From: Microbacterium marinilacus
Lineage (GTDB): Bacteria; Actinomycetota; Actinomycetes; Actinomycetales; Microbacteriaceae
Length of the DNA: 64,000 bases
Direction of reading: 5' to 3'
Assembly: GCF_019753765.1 (NCBI RefSeq)
Contig: NZ_JAIJZW010000002.1
Location: 1 to 64,000, forward strand
The notes below the pieces were generated by a model. It ran no database searches and was not told the DNA's origin. It was given only the letters and a program-made list of their open reading frames with translations. The translations under genes and the position numbers were made by a program. Positions 26,181-33,966 of this stretch are shown here, piece by piece. Positions within the stretch are counted from its first letter, which is position 1. Every line of letters begins with the position of its first letter.

Positions 26181-27011
26181 TCACCGAGCTTCAAGATCCT
26201 GCTCGATTGTGGCGTAGAAATCGCGGGCCAGTGCGGTGAGCTCCTTCCCGGCTTTCTCTGGTGTCCCGGTTCCGAAGGGCGGTTGGGGAGCGTACTCGGC
26301 ACCGAGTTCGAGGAAGCGTGCGTAGTCGTCGCCGCGCAGCCTGGCGACCAGTCGAATCGCGAGGTCCATGCCGGCGGTGACTCCTGCTGCGGTCATGACG
26401 TTTCCGTCGATGACGACGCGTTCGTCGACGGGTGTTGCGCCGTATCCGGTCAGGAGGTGCCGTACCGACCAGTGGGATGTGGCTCGTCGTCCGCGGAGGA
26501 GCCCGGCAGCACCGAGGGCGATGGCTCCGGTGCACACGCTCGTGACGATCGCTGCTTTCTCACCGAGGCGCTGGATGTCGGACATTGCTTGCGGGTCTGT
26601 GAGGAGGACGCTGGTGTCGCCGCCGGGCACGAGGAGCACGGTTGGTGCGTCTGGCACGTCTGTGAGCCTGATGGTTGGGGTGAGGGGGAGTCCTCCAGCG
26701 CTGGTTACGGGGTGGTCGAGGTCGCCGGTGGTGGCGAGGTGGATGGTCGCGCCGAGCATGGAGCTGAGGAAGTAGTGCGGGCCGATCGCGTCGAGGGTGT
26801 CGAACCTGGGGTGCAGGACGATGACGATGGTTTCGTCGCTTTGGAAGGTCACGCCGGGGCGTGCTGCGAGCGCGTGGTGCGCGGCGACGGATCTGTCCCA
26901 TGCGGCCTGAGCCTGCGGGTCGCGGACGTTGTCGGCGGCGAGCGGCGGCTGATCGTGATGGATGGCGTCCCAGGCGACGCCTGCGCTGTTGCCGTCGTGC
27001 GTTTCTGTCAC
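26181..27011 (-). CDS. DJ-1/PfpI-family protein, isonitrile hydratase-like
   Basis: A 276-residue protein with a 55-residue N-terminal extension and one DJ-1/PfpI domain; no DNA-binding domain. The nucleophile elbow is SVCTGAIALGAAGLLRGRRA with Cys160, and LDAIGP carries Asp74. Both correspond to the Cys and Asp that bacterial isonitrile hydratase (InhA) uses to convert isonitriles to N-formamides. GTG 27011 has AGGAG 6 bases upstream and overlaps the ATPase stop by 4 bp, so it is the fourth gene of importer 2's operon. An alternative is a non-catalytic GlxA-like sensor domain; the substrate is inferred from motif similarity, not shown. Confidence 0.72.
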   Translation of the reverse strand: MTETHDGNSAGVAWDAIHHDQPPLAADNVRDPQAQAAWDRSVAAHHALAARPGVTFQSDETIVIVLHPRFDTLDAIGPHYFLSSMLGATIHLATTGDLDHPVTSAGGLPLTPTIRLTDVPDAPTVLLVPGGDTSVLLTDPQAMSDIQRLGEKAAIVTSVCTGAIALGAAGLLRGRRATSHWSVRHLLTGYGATPVDERVVIDGNVMTAAGVTAGMDLAIRLVARLRGDDYARFLELGAEYAPQPPFGTGTPEKAGKELTALARDFYATIEQDLEAR

Positions 27012-27811
27012 GGTGTGCTCCTGTGGGTGTAGACGAGTTGCGGGCGATTGGTCAGCGGGTTGGTGATGATGGCGGTGGTGACCCCGAAGACGCGGTGCAG
27101 CAGGTGCGGAGTGAAGACGTCGCGGGGCGCGCCGGTGGCGACGATCGCCCCGCCGGAGAGGACGACGATGCGATCGCAGTAGGCGGCCGCGAGGTTGAGG
27201 TCGTGGAGGGTCACGACGGTGGTGATGTCGAGGTCGCGCACCAGGGCGAGCAGTTCCAGCTGGTGCCGGATGTCGAGGTGGTTCGTGGGCTCGTCGAGCA
27301 CGAGCACGCGCGGTCTCTGGGCGAGGGCCCGCGCGAGCTGCACACGTTGCCGTTCTCCTCCGGAGAGAGAAGCCACATCCCGATGCGCGAGCTCGACGAC
27401 GCCGGTCAGGAGCATCGCCTGGTGGACAGCCTCCGCGTCTTCGGGGCGGTCGCCGCCGAGCATTCTCCCGTGGACGACTCGTCCGGTTGCGACGCACTCG
27501 GCGACGGTGAGCTCGAGGTCGCTGGGCGCATCCTGCACGACAGCGGCCAGGACACGTGCGGCTTCGCGTGCGCTCGTCGCCCACACGTCATTGCCAGCGG
27601 CACGAATATGGCCCGTGGCGGGTCGCAGCATCCGGTACACGGTGCGAAGGATGGTGGATTTGCCGCTGCCGTTCGGCCCGACCAGGCCTACCACTTCACT
27701 GTTGGCGCTGAGCGAGATGCCTTCGACGATGCGACGGCCCGCGATGTCGACGGCGACGTCGTCGATCTCGAGCGCGGCAGAGACAGATGCGGTTCTGCCG
27801 TCCCTGGTCAT
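27008..27811 (-). CDS. FecE/FhuC-type ABC ATPase (metallophore importer 2)
   Basis: A 267-residue ATPase. Walker A GPNGSGKSTILRT near residue 43, signature LSGGERQRVQLARAL near 147, Walker B VLVLDEPTNHLD and switch His in VVTLHDLNLAAAYCD. ATG 27811 overlaps the permease TGA (ATGA) and its stop overlaps the DJ-1 gene. Close in type to the ATPases at 22620 and 31087 but clearly a separate paralogue. Regulation by the BlaI-like box at 29903 is inferred from operon structure. Confidence 0.9.
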   Translation of the reverse strand: MTRDGRTASVSAALEIDDVAVDIAGRRIVEGISLSANSEVVGLVGPNGSGKSTILRTVYRMLRPATGHIRAAGNDVWATSAREAARVLAAVVQDAPSDLELTVAECVATGRVVHGRMLGGDRPEDAEAVHQAMLLTGVVELAHRDVASLSGGERQRVQLARALAQRPRVLVLDEPTNHLDIRHQLELLALVRDLDITTVVTLHDLNLAAAYCDRIVVLSGGAIVATGAPRDVFTPHLLHRVFGVTTAIITNPLTNRPQLVYTHRSTP

Positions 27812-28866
27812 GACTGGCCCCGGCTCTGACGGCGCAGCATCCAGAGGAAGAAGGGGGCCCCGATTGCGGCGGTGAGCAGACCCACGGGCAGTTCCGACGG
27901 TGCGATGATCAGTCGCGCGGCGATGTCGACGACCACGAGCAGCAATCCGCCCGCGAGTGCCGATACGGGCAGGACCCATCGGTGATCTGAACCGACGACC
28001 ATGCGCGCCGCGTGCGGTACGACGAGGCCGATGAAACCGATGGCGCCGCTCACCGCGACAACGACACCGACAAGCAGCGAGGTCACGATGAACAAGACCA
28101 GACGCATCCGGGCGACATCGATGCCGACGCTGGTTGCCGTCTCGTCGCCGATGAGTAGGGCGTTCAGGACGCGGGCGAGGAGCACCAGCAGGGTGGTCGC
28201 GAGAACGAGGACGACAGCCGGGATGCCCAGGTCGCCCCAATCCGCGGCGGCGAGGCTTCCGGAGAGCCAGGAGAGCACCTGCCCGACGTTCGATTGCCCG
28301 GGCAGCGTCGCACGCAGCACGAGGTAGCTCGTCACTGCACTCAGCAGATACGACATCGCCACACCGGCGAGCACGAGCCGGCCCGGGGTGACGCGACCAC
28401 GACGCTGGGCGAGGGCGAAAACGACGAGAGTCGTCGCAAGCGCGCCGAGGAACGCCGCGAGAGGCACCGACACGAACGAGAACGCGCCGGCGGCGAGGGT
28501 GAGGACGCACACGGCCGCGGCCGAAGCGCCGGATGAGACGCCGAACACGTAGGGATCGGCGAGGGGATTGCGGACGACCGCTTGCAGGACGGCGCCCGCG
28601 ACCGCGAGGGCGGCACCGACGACGAACCCGAGCAGGGCGCGCGGCAGACGGAACTCCCAGACGATGCGGGCCTCGACCTCACTCGCGTCCGTGGGCATCG
28701 GCCAGGGGGAGACATGGCTGAGGATGACGCTCACGACCCGTCCCGGGCTGATCGTCACCGACCCGACGGCGACCGAGAGCACGAGAGCGGTAAGCACCGC
28801 GCCGACCAGGACGATCGCGGTGAGACGCCGGTGACCTGCCGGCACCTCAGCCGAGATCGAGGTCAC
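27808..28866 (-). CDS. FecCD-family ABC permease (metallophore importer 2)
   Basis: A 352-residue permease with about ten helices. Landmarks: LPRALLGFVVGAALAVAGAV, LQAVVRNPLADPYVFGVSSG near residue 95, GAIGFIGLVVPHAARMVVG near 278 and SELPVGLLTAAIGAPFFLW at the end. 4-bp overlaps with the lipoprotein upstream and the ATPase downstream. It would form the homodimeric channel for the receptor at 28863. Ligand class (siderophore, heme or chalkophore) cannot be told from sequence. Confidence 0.9.
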   Translation of the reverse strand: MTSISAEVPAGHRRLTAIVLVGAVLTALVLSVAVGSVTISPGRVVSVILSHVSPWPMPTDASEVEARIVWEFRLPRALLGFVVGAALAVAGAVLQAVVRNPLADPYVFGVSSGASAAAVCVLTLAAGAFSFVSVPLAAFLGALATTLVVFALAQRRGRVTPGRLVLAGVAMSYLLSAVTSYLVLRATLPGQSNVGQVLSWLSGSLAAADWGDLGIPAVVLVLATTLLVLLARVLNALLIGDETATSVGIDVARMRLVLFIVTSLLVGVVVAVSGAIGFIGLVVPHAARMVVGSDHRWVLPVSALAGGLLLVVVDIAARLIIAPSELPVGLLTAAIGAPFFLWMLRRQSRGQS

Positions 28867-29870
28867 GACGCAGGCACCGGCAGGTCGAGTCCGTGGATGG
28901 CGTTGGCGATCTCGGTGAGGCCGCGCATGACGGAGATCGACGCGTCCGTGTCGGCAACCGGCAGCTCATACACGCGCCCGTCCCGCACGGCGGGAAGATC
29001 GGGGAAGGTCTGCTCGAGGTAGGCCAGGCGGGAGGCGAAGTCCTGCCCTTCGAAGGTGGCGACGAGGAGCACTTCCGCACCGGAGGCGGCGAAGTCCTCT
29101 CGGCTCACGTCGGCCTCGGTGGGGAACGCACTGGTTCCACCCGCTGTCTCGATCGCCGAGGTGTAGATGCCACCCGCGAGCACGTGGATCGGCCCCTCGC
29201 CGCCCTGATAGTAGACGACACTCGGCGCGTCGAGCCCGGAGACGGCATCGACGACCGCCTGCTTCTGTGCGGCAAGCTCGGCGATGAGGGCTTCGGCCTC
29301 GTCTTCGACGCCGAAGATCCTGCCGAGGTCGGCGAGCGTCTCCGACGAGGTGTCGACCGTCATCGAGAGCGAATCCTCCGGCACGCACATGTTCGCGCCG
29401 TAGAGGTCGATCCCCGCATCCTCGAGCTCCTCGGCGGTGGCATAACCGTACGATGCGTCGAAGGCGAAGCCCTCCAGCGACTGGCCGATCACCAGATCGG
29501 GATCCTGACTGAGCACGACCTCCTTCGAGGGCCAGCCCATGGCGGAACCGATCGAGTTCAGCGCCGCCGCATCGTCGGCGATGCTCTCCGGGTAGGCGGC
29601 GTAGTCGCCCGCGGTCGCCACGATCCGGTCACCGAGACCAAGTGCGAGGAGCATCTCGGTCGCCGACTGCCACAGGCTTACGACGCGGTCGGGCGCGGCA
29701 TCGAACGTCGTCTCACGGTCGCAGTTGTCGATCGTGACCGGGTAGCCGGCGTGCGAGGGACTCGCTCCGGGGGAGTGGTTGGTCGTGTCGGTAGTGCTCG
29801 CACACCCCGCAAGGGTGAGCGAAACGATGATCGCGCCAGCGGCGGCGATACGGCGAGTGGGCAGGGGCAT
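28863..29870 (-). CDS. FecB-type substrate-binding lipoprotein (metallophore importer 2)
   Basis: A 335-residue receptor with signal and lipobox LAGC near residue 23, then YPVTIDNCDRETTFDAAPDR and two lobes joined by a long helix. First gene of the four-gene minus-strand operon 29870-26181. The BlaI-like box at 29903-29915 lies 33 bp upstream, within the expected promoter and shared with the divergent AraC-type gene. Co-occurrence with a DJ-1/isonitrile hydratase-like protein and copper genes under the same box makes a copper chelate a plausible ligand. Confidence 0.88.
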   Translation of the reverse strand: MPLPTRRIAAAGAIIVSLTLAGCASTTDTTNHSPGASPSHAGYPVTIDNCDRETTFDAAPDRVVSLWQSATEMLLALGLGDRIVATAGDYAAYPESIADDAAALNSIGSAMGWPSKEVVLSQDPDLVIGQSLEGFAFDASYGYATAEELEDAGIDLYGANMCVPEDSLSMTVDTSSETLADLGRIFGVEDEAEALIAELAAQKQAVVDAVSGLDAPSVVYYQGGEGPIHVLAGGIYTSAIETAGGTSAFPTEADVSREDFAASGAEVLLVATFEGQDFASRLAYLEQTFPDLPAVRDGRVYELPVADTDASISVMRGLTEIANAIHGLDLPVPAS

Positions 29871-29902
29871 GCGATGGTCTTTCCGGGGCTAGAATCTTGT
29901 AT

Positions 29903-29915
29903 CTACATGTTGTAG
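29903..29915. promoter_or_regulatory. BlaI/CopY-type operator between importer 2 and AraC gene
   Basis: CTACATGTTGTAG, a palindrome (TACA-TGT-TGTA core) of the kind bound by BlaI/MecI/CopY repressors, though with a 3-base rather than 2-base spacer. Identical to 43365-43377; related sites are at 30986, 35443, 37189 and 38461. Confidence 0.75.
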
Positions 29916-29987
29916 AGATAACAATTCTCCCCGCCACGCGACGCTAGAAACAGTGGCATGAACGACGCAGAAGGATAGATCTCCGCC

Positions 29988-30953
29988 ATGACCACCCCGC
30001 TGGCCTCCACCGCGACCGCCGCGCATCGCATCGCGGTCCTCGTCCTCGACCACGCTCTGCCGCTGGAGATCAGCATGCCCTTCGTCGTTTTCGGCGCACC
30101 CCAGCTCCCATACGACGTTCTGCTGTGCGCGCGCGAGCCCGGCCCCGTCGCCACCGACCATGGCTGGCCGATCGTCATCGAGCATGGACTCAATGCCCTG
30201 TCGACAGCCGATACGGTAATCATCCCCGCCTACCGCGACTTCCTCGAACCCGTCCCCGACACTGTCACCGACGCGCTCCGCGCTGCCCACGCCCGCGGCG
30301 CCCGCATCGCCTCCATCTGCACCGGGGCATTCGCGCTCGCTGCGGCAGGCCTCCTCGACGGCAAACGGGCGACGACCCACTGGCATCATGCAGACGAACT
30401 CGCTCGACGTTGCCCGACCGCGCAGATCGACCCCGACGTGCTCTACGTCGACTCCGACGACATCCTCACCTCCGCCGGCGTCGTCAGCGGCATCGACCTC
30501 TGCCTTCACCTCCTTCGCGCAGATCACGGCGCGGCCGTCGCCAACGACATCGCTCGCGGGATCGTCGCAGCGCCCTATCGGGATGGGGGTCAGGCGCAGT
30601 TCATCCGCCTGCCGTCACGACCGCTCACGTCGGCCGACCTCGGCGCGACCCAAGAATGGGCCCTGCGCCACCTCGCGGACCCGTTGACGGTTGCTGAGCT
30701 CGCCTCCCACGCTCGTCTTCCCCTGCGCACCTTCGAACGCCGCTTCACCGCCGAGACCGGGACCACTCCGATGAAGTGGCTCAACGCGGCACGCGTGGAC
30801 CACGCTCGCGAGCTCCTCGAGACCACGGACGCGGCCATCGATCACATCGGCCACCAGTGCGGGCTCGGTACCGCGGCGAACTTCCGACACCACTTCCGCA
30901 ACATCACCGGCACCACCCCACGCGAGTACCGCCGCCGCTTTGCCAGTAGGTGA
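29988..30953 (+). CDS. GlxA-type AraC-family regulator with DJ-1-like sensor domain
   Basis: A 321-residue regulator. Residues about 12-190 form a DJ-1/PfpI-like domain with the elbow ASICTGAFALAAAGLLDGKR; residues about 220-318 hold two HTH motifs of the AraC type (LTVAELASHARLPLRTFERR and IDHIGHQCGLGTAANFRHHF). It is divergent from importer 2, whose last gene is a stand-alone DJ-1 protein; sensor and enzyme may recognise the same ligand. A BlaI-like box lies 73 bp upstream. Probably an activator of importer 2 or of its ligand's use. Confidence 0.88.
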   Translation: MTTPLASTATAAHRIAVLVLDHALPLEISMPFVVFGAPQLPYDVLLCAREPGPVATDHGWPIVIEHGLNALSTADTVIIPAYRDFLEPVPDTVTDALRAAHARGARIASICTGAFALAAAGLLDGKRATTHWHHADELARRCPTAQIDPDVLYVDSDDILTSAGVVSGIDLCLHLLRADHGAAVANDIARGIVAAPYRDGGQAQFIRLPSRPLTSADLGATQEWALRHLADPLTVAELASHARLPLRTFERRFTAETGTTPMKWLNAARVDHARELLETTDAAIDHIGHQCGLGTAANFRHHFRNITGTTPREYRRRFASR

Positions 30954-30985
30954 GAAACCCGGCTCCCCACCCTCCGTCATGACTA

Positions 30986-30998
30986 CTACATGATGTAG
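30986..30998. promoter_or_regulatory. Orphan BlaI/CopY-type operator
   Basis: CTACATGATGTAG lies between the end of the AraC-type gene and the end of the importer 3 ATPase gene, where no coding start is expected. Its flanks (gactaCTACA...GTAGAGTA) match those of the promoter-proximal copy at 43365. A terminator hairpin follows 25 bp later on the plus strand. Confidence 0.65.
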
Positions 30999-31022
30999 AG
31001 TAAATGGTGGATAACAGAATAC

Positions 31023-31054
31023 GCGGCGGGCCGGTCGTCACGCGGGCCCGCCGC
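31023..31054. terminator. Strong hairpin between convergent genes
   Basis: GCGGCGGGCC (31023-31032) pairs over all 10 bases with GGCCCGCCGC (31045-31054) across a 12-base loop. It separates the AraC-type gene (+) from the importer 3 operon (-) and could serve either strand; on the plus strand ATCTGTTT follows. Confidence 0.65.
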
Positions 31055-31086
31055 ATCTGTTTCGGCCCGCGACGCCTGCGTCGTGT

Positions 31087-31842
31087 TCAGAGCGTGAAGA
31101 TGAGTTGCGGAATCCCGTCGCGGTCGATGCGATCGGCGGAGATCCCGTAGACGTCTTCGACGATGCGCGGCGTCAGCACCTCGGTGGGGTGGCCTTCGAC
31201 GGCTACCGTGCCGGCGTCGAGCAGGACGAGCCGGTCGCAGTAGCGGGCAGCGAGGTTGAGGTCGTGGAGGACGACGATCGTCGCGATGCCGAGGTCGCGG
31301 ACGAGCGTGAGGATCTCGTGCTGGTAGCGGATGTCGAGGTGGTTGGTCGGCTCGTCCAGGAGCAGGTGCGCGGCGTTCTGGGCGATGGCCCGGCCGATCA
31401 GTACGCGCTGTTTCTCCCCGCCCGACAGCTCCGAGAAGGTCCGGTCGGCGAGGTGGGATGCGCCGACCTTGTGCAGGGCGTGCGCCACGATGTCGTGATC
31501 GGTTCGGGTGTGCCGTTCGAAGGACCGCAGGTGCGGTGTGCGTCCCAGGAGCACGAGATCACGGACGGTGAAAGGGAGTTGTTCTCCGCCGGGTTCCTGG
31601 ACGACGACGGCGATCTTCTTCGCTACCTCGCGGGCGTGCATGTCCGTGAGGGGAGTGTCGTCGATCAGGACGGCTCCCGATTGGACGGTGAGGGCCCCGT
31701 AGAGGGTGCGCAGCAGGGTGGATTTGCCGCTGCCGTTGGGGCCGATGAGCCCTACGACCTCGCCGGGGGCCGCGGTGATCTCGATGTCGTTGAGGACCGC
31801 GGCCCGCTGGTAGGCGAAACGGATGCCGTGTGCGGTGATCAC
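31087..31842 (-). CDS. FecE/FhuC-type ABC ATPase (metallophore importer 3)
   Basis: A 251-residue ATPase with Walker A GPNGSGKSTLLRTLYG near residue 36, signature LSGGEKQRVLIGRAI near 138, Walker B HLLLDEPTNHLD and switch His in IVVLHDLNLAARYCD. Last gene of the operon that starts with the PepSY protein at 35395; overlaps the lipoprotein stop by 4 bp. The hairpin at 31023 lies just downstream. Confidence 0.9.
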   Translation of the reverse strand: MITAHGIRFAYQRAAVLNDIEITAAPGEVVGLIGPNGSGKSTLLRTLYGALTVQSGAVLIDDTPLTDMHAREVAKKIAVVVQEPGGEQLPFTVRDLVLLGRTPHLRSFERHTRTDHDIVAHALHKVGASHLADRTFSELSGGEKQRVLIGRAIAQNAAHLLLDEPTNHLDIRYQHEILTLVRDLGIATIVVLHDLNLAARYCDRLVLLDAGTVAVEGHPTEVLTPRIVEDVYGISADRIDRDGIPQLIFTL

Positions 31843-32834
31843 TCCTGGAATCGCTCCACGATCTGCGTCAGCCCGTCGATCGTGATCGGTGATGCGGGGG
31901 AGGTGAACCCGAACAGCAGGGGGAAGAGTGCATCATTCTTGACGGCGTTGAGCTCGCCCGCGCCGGGCAGCGAGGTGAGCGACTCCTCGACCTCCTCGTC
32001 CGTCGTCCCGCTGTGCAGCAGGATGATGACCTCAGGATCGCGGGCGAGGAGTTCTTCCGCGGTCACTTCTGCGTTTCGGTCGGGGGGATCGGCGAAGACA
32101 TTGGTGAAGCCGGCCAGTTCGAGCAGGGTGTGGTTCATGCTCCCAGACCCGTACGCGTATGTGGCGCCGCCTCCGATCGTGGGATAGAGCATCGCGGCGG
32201 TCCGGTTCTCGCCGTCGGGGATCTGTGCGATCGCCGCGTCGATCCGCTGGTCGATGTCGACCAGAGCCGCATCTGCTTCATCGTGACGGTCGAAGACATC
32301 GGCGTAGAGAGTGAAGAGCGTGTCGATGTCGTCCAGCGTCGACGTGGCCTGACTGCCGGCGCAGGATTCTTCGTTCTCGAGCACGTTGATGCCCTGAGCC
32401 AGCAGGCCATCGCGGGTGATGGTCTCCGAGGTGCCGATGACGAGGTCCGGCTCTTGTGCGATGACATCCTCCAGGGAGATCTCCCCGCCGCCGACCTGGG
32501 AGATCTCGTCGCTGAGAACCGGGATCTCCGACATCGTCGTCTGTGTCTGCTGGTCGAAGTAGGCGTCGTGGAAACGGCCGACAAGGCCCACCGTGCGGTC
32601 GAGAACCCCCAGAGAGGACAGCACGGGGATGACTTCGTTGCGCAGCACGACGATGCGCTCTGGCGACTGGTCGAAAGTGATCTCGTTGCTGCAGTTGGTC
32701 ACCGTCACCGGATACGCGTCGCCGGACGCGTGATCGCCGTGCTCGGTTTCCGGGCTGCTGGCGCATCCGCTCAGCGCGGCAACGAGAGCGACGGCGGCGA
32801 TGGTTGTCAGGATGGGGCGTGGTGAGGATGGCAT
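31839..32834 (-). CDS. FecB-type substrate-binding lipoprotein (metallophore importer 3)
   Basis: A 331-residue receptor. The start is set at ATG 32834 because it is preceded by CGGAGA and begins a proper signal peptide with lipobox LSGC near residue 23; the frame is open farther upstream into the permease region. A His-containing linker (ETEHGDHASGD) precedes YPVTVTNCSNEITFDQSPER, the shared opening of the three receptors here. A 28-bp gap separates it from the permease. Tyr-rich ligand-lobe segment GGGATYAYGSGSMNH is unusual compared with the other two receptors and may contact ligand. Confidence 0.87.
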   Translation of the reverse strand: MPSSPRPILTTIAAVALVAALSGCASSPETEHGDHASGDAYPVTVTNCSNEITFDQSPERIVVLRNEVIPVLSSLGVLDRTVGLVGRFHDAYFDQQTQTTMSEIPVLSDEISQVGGGEISLEDVIAQEPDLVIGTSETITRDGLLAQGINVLENEESCAGSQATSTLDDIDTLFTLYADVFDRHDEADAALVDIDQRIDAAIAQIPDGENRTAAMLYPTIGGGATYAYGSGSMNHTLLELAGFTNVFADPPDRNAEVTAEELLARDPEVIILLHSGTTDEEVEESLTSLPGAGELNAVKNDALFPLLFGFTSPASPITIDGLTQIVERFQE

Positions 32835-32862
32835 GGTGTCTCCGGGTTGGGGTCGGTGGCGG

Positions 32863-33966
32863 TCAGGTGGTGGACGCGTGGAAGCGCCGCACGAGGAGGA
32901 TGAGGAAGGGGGCGCCGACCAGGGCGGTGACAATCCCAATCGGGAGCTCGCGCGGCGACCAGACGGTGCGGGCGATGACATCGGCGGCAACGAGGAAGGT
33001 CGCGCCGAGGAGCCCGGTGAGCGGCAGCATTCGCCGGTGCACGGCACCGGCGAAGCGGCGGGCCAGATGGGGGATGACGAGTCCGACGAAACCGATGGAG
33101 CCGGATGCGGCGACGATGGTGCCGATGCAGAGGCTGACGACGATCAGCAGCTGAACCCGAAGCCGCCCGGGTGCGATTCCGAGGGTGAGTGCCGTGTCGT
33201 CGCCGATGGAGAGGGCATCGAGCTTGCGTCCCCACAGGAACAGGATGCCGGCGCTGAGCAGGACGACGAGGATGACCACGACGACGGTCGCGTTCCACTG
33301 TGCGAGGGCCAGCGAGCCCAGCAGCCAGAACATCACCGAACGGGAGCCTTCGGGAGAGTCTGAAGAGAACACCAGGATGCTGGTCGTGGCCGAGAGTACG
33401 TAGCCGATCGCCACCCCCGCCATCACCAGCCGGATGGACGTCATCCGCCCACCCGATCGGGCCAGTGCGTACACTCCCGCGGCGGCGACCAGCGCGCCCG
33501 CGAATGCACTCAACGGCAGTGCATAGGCGCCGAGCCCGCCGGCGACGCCGAACAGGATCGCCGCTGCCGCGCCCGTCGATGCTCCCGAGCTGATGCCGAG
33601 CAGATAAGGATCAGCCAGAACGTTGCGGACCATCGCCTGCAACGTCGCCCCGCACATGGCCAGGCCTGCTCCGGCCGCGGCACCCAGAATCACCCTGGGG
33701 AGGCGCACGTTCCACACGATCGACTCCTCGGCACCACTCCACGATCCGTCACCGGGAACGCCCATCAGGTGGTGCCCGAAGATCGACAGCACCGTGCCGG
33801 GTGGAACGGACACCGACCCGAAAGAGACCCCGCCGATCACCGCCAGCACGAGCGCAACGGCCACTCCCGCATACCACGGCCAGACCACCCGAGGGCGCTG
33901 CCGGGTGCCTTCGACAACGCTCGCCTCCGAGGGAGGGGAGATCCGTTGCGGTACGGGCTCAGACAC
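32863..33966 (-). CDS. FecCD-family ABC permease (metallophore importer 3)
   Basis: A 367-residue permease, about ten helices with a 25-residue polar N-terminus. Landmarks: LPRVILGAAAGAGLAMCGAT, LQAMVRNVLADPYLLGISSG near residue 118, GSIGFVGLVIPHLARRFAG near 290 and ELPIGIVTALVGAPFLIL at the end. It overlaps the PepSY gene by 8 bp, so both are made from one mRNA. Forms importer 3 with the genes at 31839 and 31087. Confidence 0.9.
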   Translation of the reverse strand: MSEPVPQRISPPSEASVVEGTRQRPRVVWPWYAGVAVALVLAVIGGVSFGSVSVPPGTVLSIFGHHLMGVPGDGSWSGAEESIVWNVRLPRVILGAAAGAGLAMCGATLQAMVRNVLADPYLLGISSGASTGAAAAILFGVAGGLGAYALPLSAFAGALVAAAGVYALARSGGRMTSIRLVMAGVAIGYVLSATTSILVFSSDSPEGSRSVMFWLLGSLALAQWNATVVVVILVVLLSAGILFLWGRKLDALSIGDDTALTLGIAPGRLRVQLLIVVSLCIGTIVAASGSIGFVGLVIPHLARRFAGAVHRRMLPLTGLLGATFLVAADVIARTVWSPRELPIGIVTALVGAPFLILLVRRFHASTT

